From a virus: DNA of 34,642 nt. Both the position numbers and the translations under genes were made by a program. How positions within the stretch are numbered: position 1 is the stretch's first letter; each line of letters starts with the position of its first letter. The DNA is taken from positions 1-34,642 of the IMG/VR virus record IMGVR_UViG_3300009183_000210; one strand, 5' to 3'. Positions 30,267 to 34,642 of the stretch are shown piece after piece. The notes beneath the pieces were generated by a model that was not told where the DNA came from, did no database searches, and was given only the letters and a program-made list of their open reading frames with translations.

Positions 30267-30666
30267 AGTAGATTTAATTAAAGCCGTGGACTTGTCTCAG
30301 ATAATGAACAAGGGCGCGGAACAAAAAGCCAAGCAGCTACCAAAGCCGTCTGGCTACCGCATTTTGTGCGCAATTCCAGAAGTGGAAAAAGAATACGAAA
30401 GTGAGTTTGGATTGCTTAAATCCGATGAAGCCATTCGTAACGAAGAGCTTTTAACAACGGTATTGTTCGTTGTGGACCTAGGACCTGATTGCTACAAAGA
30501 TGCAACGCGGTTTCCAACTGGCCCATACTGCAAAGCAGGCGACTTTATCTTGGTTAGGCCACATGCAGGAACCCGGCTAATCATCCACGGCAAAGAGTTT
30601 CGTGTAATTAACGATGACTCCGTTGAGGGTGTAGTTGAAGATCCACGCGGTATCCGCCGCAAATAA
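30250..30666 (+). CDS. GroES/Cpn10-like co-chaperonin, about 138 aa
   Basis: KPSGYRILCAIPEVEKEYES, then VLFVVDLGPDCYK, GPYCKAGDFILVRPHAGTRL and FRVINDDSVEGVVEDPRGI match the beta-barrel of GroES proteins, including the GD(F)xLxR and INDD(x)VEG parts. Three start codons are close together (30250, 30253, 30259). No GroEL gene is nearby, so it would work with the host chaperonin, as T4 Gp31 does for its capsid protein. It lies in the head operon just upstream of the scaffold-like protein, which fits capsid folding. Confidence 0.78.
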   Translation: MMTMSEVDLIKAVDLSQIMNKGAEQKAKQLPKPSGYRILCAIPEVEKEYESEFGLLKSDEAIRNEELLTTVLFVVDLGPDCYKDATRFPTGPYCKAGDFILVRPHAGTRLIIHGKEFRVINDDSVEGVVEDPRGIRRK

Positions 30667-30675
30667 GGAGCAGAT

Positions 30676-31593
30676 ATGTCTGATTTTAAATTTCCTGATG
30701 AGCAGGATGATATAAAAGAAAATGAAATTGACGATGAAATAATCGTTGAGGTAGAGGATAAGACTCCTCCAGAAGATCGTAATAAAGCACCTTTGCCTGA
30801 AAAGATTAAGGAAGAACTTTATAACGATGAGCTGGAGGATTACTCCACTAAGGTAAAGAAGAAACTTCTTCAAATGAAAAAACTTGCGCATGACGAGCGC
30901 AGGGAAAAAGAAACTGCTTTGCGTGAGCAAAATGAAACCGTTGAGTTTGCTAAAAGATTAATGGATGAGAACAAAAGGCTCAAGTCCAACCTGTCTAATA
31001 GCGAAAAAAATGTTCTTTATTCTGTTACCAAAACCGTGGAAATGGAATTGGAGCAGGCCAAAAAAGCTTATCGGGAGGCCTATGATTCTGGCGATACTGA
31101 TAAGGTAATGGAGGCACAGGAACGTCTTACTGAGGCAACACTAAAGATTGATAAAGTAAGAAATTTCCGCCCGCCGGCTGAAGAAACCCAAGAAAGTGTG
31201 GTACAAACGCCTCAACCCCGTGTCCAACGGCCCCAGGCAGATCCGTCTGCTGTAGCCTGGCAACAGGAAAATCCTTGGTTTGGGGAAGATGAAGAGATGA
31301 CCAGCTTGGCTTTGGGTCTTCACGAGAAGATGCAGCGCGAAGGGGTTAGAATTTCATCGCAGGAGTATTACTCCCGTTTAGATAATACAATCCGCAAGCG
31401 TTTCCCAGAGAAATTTGAGGACGCAGAGGAACAAGAATCTCGGCCTAGCCGAAAAAGCTCGGTGGTTGCACCGGCTACACGGACAACATCCGCAAAACGA
31501 GTTAGGTTAACCACTGGTGAACTTAACTTGGCAAAGAAGTTTAACTTAACACCGGAGCAATTTGCTGCGGAAAAAATCAAATTGGAGGCCTAA
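30676..31593 (+). CDS. Scaffold-like head assembly protein, 305 aa
   Basis: The N-terminus is strongly acidic (residues 1-45) and is followed by long coiled-coil segments (KKKLLQMKKLAHDERREKE, MELEQAKKAYREAYDSGD). A proline-rich linker and a basic C-terminal part (KSSVVAPATRTTSAKRVRLT) complete it. Position between portal and capsid, charge pattern and helical prediction are typical for phage scaffolding proteins, whose basic end binds the capsid protein. No sequence-specific motif proves it. Confidence 0.65.
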   Translation: MSDFKFPDEQDDIKENEIDDEIIVEVEDKTPPEDRNKAPLPEKIKEELYNDELEDYSTKVKKKLLQMKKLAHDERREKETALREQNETVEFAKRLMDENKRLKSNLSNSEKNVLYSVTKTVEMELEQAKKAYREAYDSGDTDKVMEAQERLTEATLKIDKVRNFRPPAEETQESVVQTPQPRVQRPQADPSAVAWQQENPWFGEDEEMTSLALGLHEKMQREGVRISSQEYYSRLDNTIRKRFPEKFEDAEEQESRPSRKSSVVAPATRTTSAKRVRLTTGELNLAKKFNLTPEQFAAEKIKLEA

Positions 31594-31594
31594 C

Positions 31595-32044
31595 ATGGCT
31601 GAAAACAGAAAACCGCGTGAGCTTGAGGAACGACTATTAACTGAGCGCCCAAAGCAGTGGGCACCGGCAGAGTTACTTCCTGAACCAGACAAGCAACCTG
31701 GCTACAAATATCGGTGGGTGCGTGTTTCAACTTTGAATCAAGCAGATCCTCGCAATATCTCGGCCAAACTCCGTGAGCATTGGGAGCCTGTTCCAGTTGA
31801 AGAACAACCCAGATTCAGACTGTTAGCTGATCCATCGAGTCGATTTAAAGACAACATTGAGATTGGCGGGTTATTGCTTTGCAAGACTCCTGAGGAACTT
31901 GTTGACCAACGTAATACTTACTTTGCACGACAAAATGTTGCTCAAATGGAGGCTGTAGACAATACTCTTATGCGGCAAAGCGACGCGCGGATGCCTCTCT
32001 TTAGGGAGAGTAAATCTTCAAGTAGCTTTGGAAAAGGTATTTAA
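31595..32044 (+). CDS. Hypothetical virion-region protein, 149 aa
   Basis: ATG 31595 with GGAGG just upstream. The protein has a beta-rich middle (YKYRWVRVSTLN, then HWEPVPVEEQP), the segment IGGLLLCKTPEELVDQRNTY and a flexible Ser-rich end (SKSSSSFGKG). Similar short proteins often lie between scaffold and capsid genes of podovirus-like phages. Function unknown; likely a head component or assembly factor. Confidence 0.62.
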   Translation: MAENRKPRELEERLLTERPKQWAPAELLPEPDKQPGYKYRWVRVSTLNQADPRNISAKLREHWEPVPVEEQPRFRLLADPSSRFKDNIEIGGLLLCKTPEELVDQRNTYFARQNVAQMEAVDNTLMRQSDARMPLFRESKSSSSFGKGI

Positions 32045-32060
32045 TTTTTAGGAGTCCTTT

Positions 32061-32885
32061 ATGGCTTATCCGGTTATTAGCGCCCCTTACGGGCTAAAGC
32101 CGATCAACCTGATCGGCGGTCAGGTATTTGCGGGTTCTACTCGCGAGTATCCGATCACTAACGGTTACAGCACAAACATTTTCTACGGTGATTACGTAGG
32201 TTTGTCTCGTGGTGAAATCGTCCGTCTGTCTGTGTCTACTGGCACAGCAGGCAACCAAACTGGCATCTTTTTAGGATGTTCGTTTACCAACCCCGTCACA
32301 AAACAAAAGCAATTTCAGCAATACTGGCCCGCATCAACTGCGGCTGGCGATGCAGTGGCTATTGTTGCTGACGATCCTGACCAAGTGTTCAAGGGCGTTG
32401 TTTGCTCTGCTACTACCGCTGTTGCTTCTGGCGCTCGCGCTATGATCGGCCAAAACCTGGCCATGATTAACAACACAGGCAGCACCGCAACCGGCAACTC
32501 CAAGAATGCTATCTTGGCTCCAAGCGATACGCCCGCCACCACTTCGTCCTTGCCCGTCCGCGTGCTTGGCTTGGTGCCTGACACGGCTGTTAGTTTGGGA
32601 ACTGTGACCTATACCAGCATCTCCACCGCTACAGTTACTTGCTCGGCTCTGCCGTTTGCATTGCCTGTGGGTACTGACGTTGGTTCGCTGGATTCAAACG
32701 GTCAATACGTTTCTTCCGGTTCGTTTGTTGACACCGCTGCTGCTGCCGGTGCTACATCGTTTATCTTGAATCAAGCTCCTGTTGCTACATTGAACACAAC
32801 CATTGTGTTGATGCAGTACCCTGAGATCCTGGTTAAGATTAACTTTGGTCAGCATCAGTATTACGCTGGCACCAGCATTGCCTAA
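32061..32885 (+). CDS. Capsid decoration-like structural protein, 274 aa
   Basis: Starts MAYPVISAPYGLKPINLIGG and has an extended, Ser/Thr/Ala/Gly-rich, beta-strand composition throughout, with a C-terminal VKINFGQHQYYAGTSIA. No catalytic motif or signal. It sits directly before the major capsid gene with a strong GGAG site. Such beta-rich proteins next to the capsid gene usually decorate the head surface; the family name is not certain. Confidence 0.68.
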   Translation: MAYPVISAPYGLKPINLIGGQVFAGSTREYPITNGYSTNIFYGDYVGLSRGEIVRLSVSTGTAGNQTGIFLGCSFTNPVTKQKQFQQYWPASTAAGDAVAIVADDPDQVFKGVVCSATTAVASGARAMIGQNLAMINNTGSTATGNSKNAILAPSDTPATTSSLPVRVLGLVPDTAVSLGTVTYTSISTATVTCSALPFALPVGTDVGSLDSNGQYVSSGSFVDTAAAAGATSFILNQAPVATLNTTIVLMQYPEILVKINFGQHQYYAGTSIA

Positions 32886-32898
32886 GGAGTAACTCAAA

Positions 32899-33807
32899 AT
32901 GGCTATTTCACGCGCACAACTACTTAAAGAGTTGCTCCCTGGGCTTAACGCCTTGTTTGGTCTGCAGTATAAAACCTACGATCAAGAACACACTGAAATC
33001 TACGAAACCGAGACTTCTGAGCGTTCTTTTGAAGAGGAAACAAAACTGTCTGGCTTTTCTGCTGCACCTGTTAAGAACGAGGGCTCTGCCATCGCTTATG
33101 ACAATGCTCAAGAAGCTTGGACCGCTCGCTACAACCACGAAACCATCGCTTTGGGCTTCTCCCTGACGGAAGAGGCAATCGAAGACAATCTGTATGACAG
33201 CTTGTCCGCTCGTTACACCAAAGGTCTGGCTCGTGCTATGGCATACACCAAGCAGGTTAAAGCTGCTGCTGTATTGAATAACGGCTTCTCGTCTGCCTAT
33301 CCAGGCGGCGATGGCGTATCGTTGTTCAACAGCGCTCACCCGCTGGTGTCTGGCGCTACCAACAGTAACGTTCCCGCTACTTCGGCTGACTTGAATGAAA
33401 CTTCGTTGGAAAACGCAGTTATTCAAATCTCCCTGTGGACGGACGAGCGTGGTCTGTTGATCGCTGCCAAGCCAAAGAAGCTGATTGTTCCGCCTTCTCT
33501 GCAATTCGTTGCCACCCGTCTGTTGGAAACCGAACTCCGTGTCGGCACCACTGACAATGATGTCAACGCTTTGAAGAACAACGGTTCTATCCCTGGCGGC
33601 TACACGATCAACCACTTCTTGACCGACACGAACGGCTGGTATTTGACCACCGACGTTCCTAACGGCATGAAGCACTTTGTTCGTACTCCTCTGTCCACTG
33701 GTATGGACGGCGACTTTGATACCGGCAACGTCCGTTACAAAGCTCGTGAGCGTTACAGCTTCGGCTGGTCTGATCCTCTGGGCATGTACGCTTCTGCTGG
33801 AGCCTAA
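32899..33807 (+). CDS. Major capsid protein (HK97 fold, Mu gpT-like)
   Basis: A 302-residue protein. The pattern AISRAQLLKELLPGLNALFG, GFSAAPVKNEGSAIAYD, ARYNHETIALGFSLTEEAIE, LARAMAYTKQVKAAAVLNNG and HPLVSGATNSNV resembles Mu gpT-type major head subunits. Codons look optimised and the gene is followed at once by the strongest terminator in the window, as expected for the most abundant virion protein. It should form the icosahedral shell with the decoration-like protein. Confidence 0.85.
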   Translation: MAISRAQLLKELLPGLNALFGLQYKTYDQEHTEIYETETSERSFEEETKLSGFSAAPVKNEGSAIAYDNAQEAWTARYNHETIALGFSLTEEAIEDNLYDSLSARYTKGLARAMAYTKQVKAAAVLNNGFSSAYPGGDGVSLFNSAHPLVSGATNSNVPATSADLNETSLENAVIQISLWTDERGLLIAAKPKKLIVPPSLQFVATRLLETELRVGTTDNDVNALKNNGSIPGGYTINHFLTDTNGWYLTTDVPNGMKHFVRTPLSTGMDGDFDTGNVRYKARERYSFGWSDPLGMYASAGA

Positions 33808-33845
33808 TCGGATTCAGTAAGGTAGAGGTGACTGGCCTGCCACTA

Positions 33846-33868
33846 GGGCTCCTTCGGGAGCCCTTTTT
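33846..33868 (+). terminator. Strong Rho-independent terminator after the capsid gene
   Basis: GGGCTCC and GGAGCCC pair perfectly around a TTCG tetraloop, followed by TTTTT. It separates the capsid gene from the next transcription unit. Confidence 0.93.
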
Positions 33869-33892
33869 ATTTGCACAATCTATTTAAAACTG

Positions 33893-33901
33893 TGATATAT
33901 T
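33893..33901 (+). promoter_or_regulatory. Extended -10 promoter candidate after the capsid terminator
   Basis: TGATATATT (TGn-TATATT, five of six in the hexamer) lies 25 bp after the terminator; TTGCAC at 33871 is a -35 at a long 19-base spacing. It would restart transcription for the next structural genes with an approximately 80-nt leader. Confidence 0.5.
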
Positions 33902-33922
33902 GCAGCTACTCCGGGCTTTCCG

Positions 33923-33965
33923 GTGCATCAAACTGTCCCGGCAGACGACATACCGATTGATGCAC
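33923..33965 (+). promoter_or_regulatory. Leader hairpin upstream of the 167-residue gene
   Basis: GTGCATCAA (33923-33931) and TTGATGCAC (33957-33965) are a perfect 9-bp inverted repeat around 25 bases. CCGG/CCGG (33911-33923) makes a smaller hairpin just before it. It leaves the ribosome site (AAGGAATT) free, so mRNA stabilisation is more likely than translational block. Confidence 0.55.
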
Positions 33966-33989
33966 TTCACTTGTATGTAAGGAATTATC

Positions 33990-34493
33990 ATGGGATTCGC
34001 AACTCATCTCGGCCCTTGGCTGCTCGGCACTGTTAAAAACACCACCGGCACAACTGCTGGAACCATTCGCAACATGGGCGCTACTATCGTTGCCCAGACC
34101 TACACAGCCCCCACTTCTGTCATTCTGGCAAGCCCTGCGGCGCAACTGATGTTCGCGCTTCCTGCGGGCGCTAAGATTGTTCGTTTTGGCTTAGAGGTCA
34201 ATGTTGCCCTGACTGGCGCAACTAACTGCGGCGTTACCATTGGTAGCAGCGGCACTGCCAACTTGTACATGGCTACGGTCAACACCGGCACTTCGGCAGT
34301 TCAGACTTCTCCAGCTACCATCGCAGCGGCTACTTCAGGTGTTTATGACAGCATTGGCACAACTGATGTGCTTGTTTACGGTACGTTTACTGCGGCTACT
34401 GCTGACGCTACTGCTGGTACGATTACTGTCACTGTTGAGTACATCGTTCGTGACTCTGACGGTTCAGCTAACCCAACCGCTACACAGCAGTAA
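33990..34493 (+). CDS. Virion structural protein, Thr/Ala/Gly-rich, 167 aa
   Basis: A beta-rich protein (TVKNTTGTTAGTIRNMGATI, VRFGLEVNVALTGATNCGVT, GTITVTVEYIVRD) with very low charge, typical of phage head-fibre or decoration proteins. It has its own promoter and leader, and a hairpin follows its stop, suggesting high expression. No homologous domain is recognised with certainty. Confidence 0.65.
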   Translation: MGFATHLGPWLLGTVKNTTGTTAGTIRNMGATIVAQTYTAPTSVILASPAAQLMFALPAGAKIVRFGLEVNVALTGATNCGVTIGSSGTANLYMATVNTGTSAVQTSPATIAAATSGVYDSIGTTDVLVYGTFTAATADATAGTITVTVEYIVRDSDGSANPTATQQ

Positions 34494-34501
34494 TTAATCT
34501 T

Positions 34502-34517
34502 GGGGGCTTTGGCCCCC
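34502..34517 (+). terminator. Hairpin after the 167-residue gene
   Basis: GGGGGC pairs perfectly with GCCCCC around TTTG, but only TTAT follows, so termination may be partial and allow read-through into the next gene. Confidence 0.55.
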
Positions 34518-34536
34518 TTATAACAGGAGATTAATT

Positions 34537-34642
34537 ATGCAACAGACAGACGTACTAGCGGTTCACAAAGAAACTACAGGCACAGTAGTGTCGGGACGTA
34601 ATAGAGTTAAGGGTTTGATTGTTACGCCCGGTGGTACTGCGG
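34537..34642 (+). CDS. Small structural-type protein, 3' partial
   Basis: ATG 34537 after CAGGAG. The visible 35 residues read MQQTDVLAVHKETTGTVVSG and RVKGLIVTPGGTA. The VKG(x)IVTPGGTAG pattern recalls short virion proteins of about 90 residues found near capsid genes in related phages. The gene runs off the right edge. Confidence 0.6.
   Translation, partial: MQQTDVLAVHKETTGTVVSGRNRVKGLIVTPGGTA

Noticed and set aside
32920-33675. 251-codon leftward open frame
   Set aside because: It lies fully opposite the major capsid gene; long antisense frames are expected opposite strongly codon-biased genes.

Overview
The window is one continuous piece of a tailed double-stranded DNA phage (Caudoviricetes) genome, or a phage contig. 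It holds about 65 tightly packed genes, many with ATGA, GTGA or TAATG start/stop overlaps. Recognisable landmarks are a terminase small and large subunit, a large portal, a scaffold-like protein and an HK97-fold major capsid. There is also an ERF annealing protein paired with a PD-(D/E)XK exonuclease, an SF2 helicase, a Toprim primase and a giant LPD38-type polyvalent protein. I see no rRNA, tRNA, ribosomal protein or housekeeping gene, and no integrase. Many small proteins have the style of phages of freshwater or soil Betaproteobacteria (Burkholderiales-like); that host guess is inference. The gene order and the 800-residue portal suggest a podovirus-like virion. DNA polymerase, most tail genes and lysis genes are not in the window. 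Because the left end is a late virion gene and the right end stops in the early structural genes, the contig may be circular or permuted, with the missing tail genes joining the right end to the left end.

Layout. (1) 3-6767, rightward: the giant ejected or polyvalent protein, open at the left edge. (2) 12113 down to 6751, leftward: a recombination and nuclease operon with GIY-YIG, Cas4/RecB-like exonuclease, small membrane protein, ERF, SSB-like protein, several unknowns, a free-standing HNH homing-type nuclease, an RHH protein, a PAPS-reductase-like protein and a YbcO-like HNH nuclease. (3) 12114-13221: a regulatory hub with divergent promoters, a small nuclease-fold gene, a strong terminator, a 22-bp operator-like palindrome, a probable 94-nt two-hairpin small RNA with its own promoter, a second structured element of three abutting hairpins, and a near-consensus sigma-70 promoter. 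(4) 13222-20216, rightward: a long operon of small proteins ending with ParB-like protein, SF2 helicase and Toprim primase. (5) 24540 down to 20213, leftward: a cassette of 18 mostly unknown small proteins, visibly richer in G+C in its upstream half. (6) 24541-24811: a divergent control region. (7) 24812-34642, rightward: packaging and head genes (terS, unknown, LexA-like winged helix, terL, portal, unknown, GroES-like, scaffold-like, unknown, decoration-like, major capsid, terminator, two more structural-type genes).

How it fits together. The two leftward operons and the 13-20 kb rightward operon look like takeover, replication and recombination modules, and the 24.8 kb rightward block is the late module. 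Two observations tie them together. Four copies of one palindrome (arms AACTTTAACA and TGTTAAAGTT) lie upstream of the small RNA, at both ends of the 84-residue gene before the LexA-like gene, and inside the primase gene. In addition, TGATAT-containing extended -10 elements recur at four regulatory regions. The small LexA-like winged-helix protein is the obvious candidate reader of the palindromes, but this is inference.
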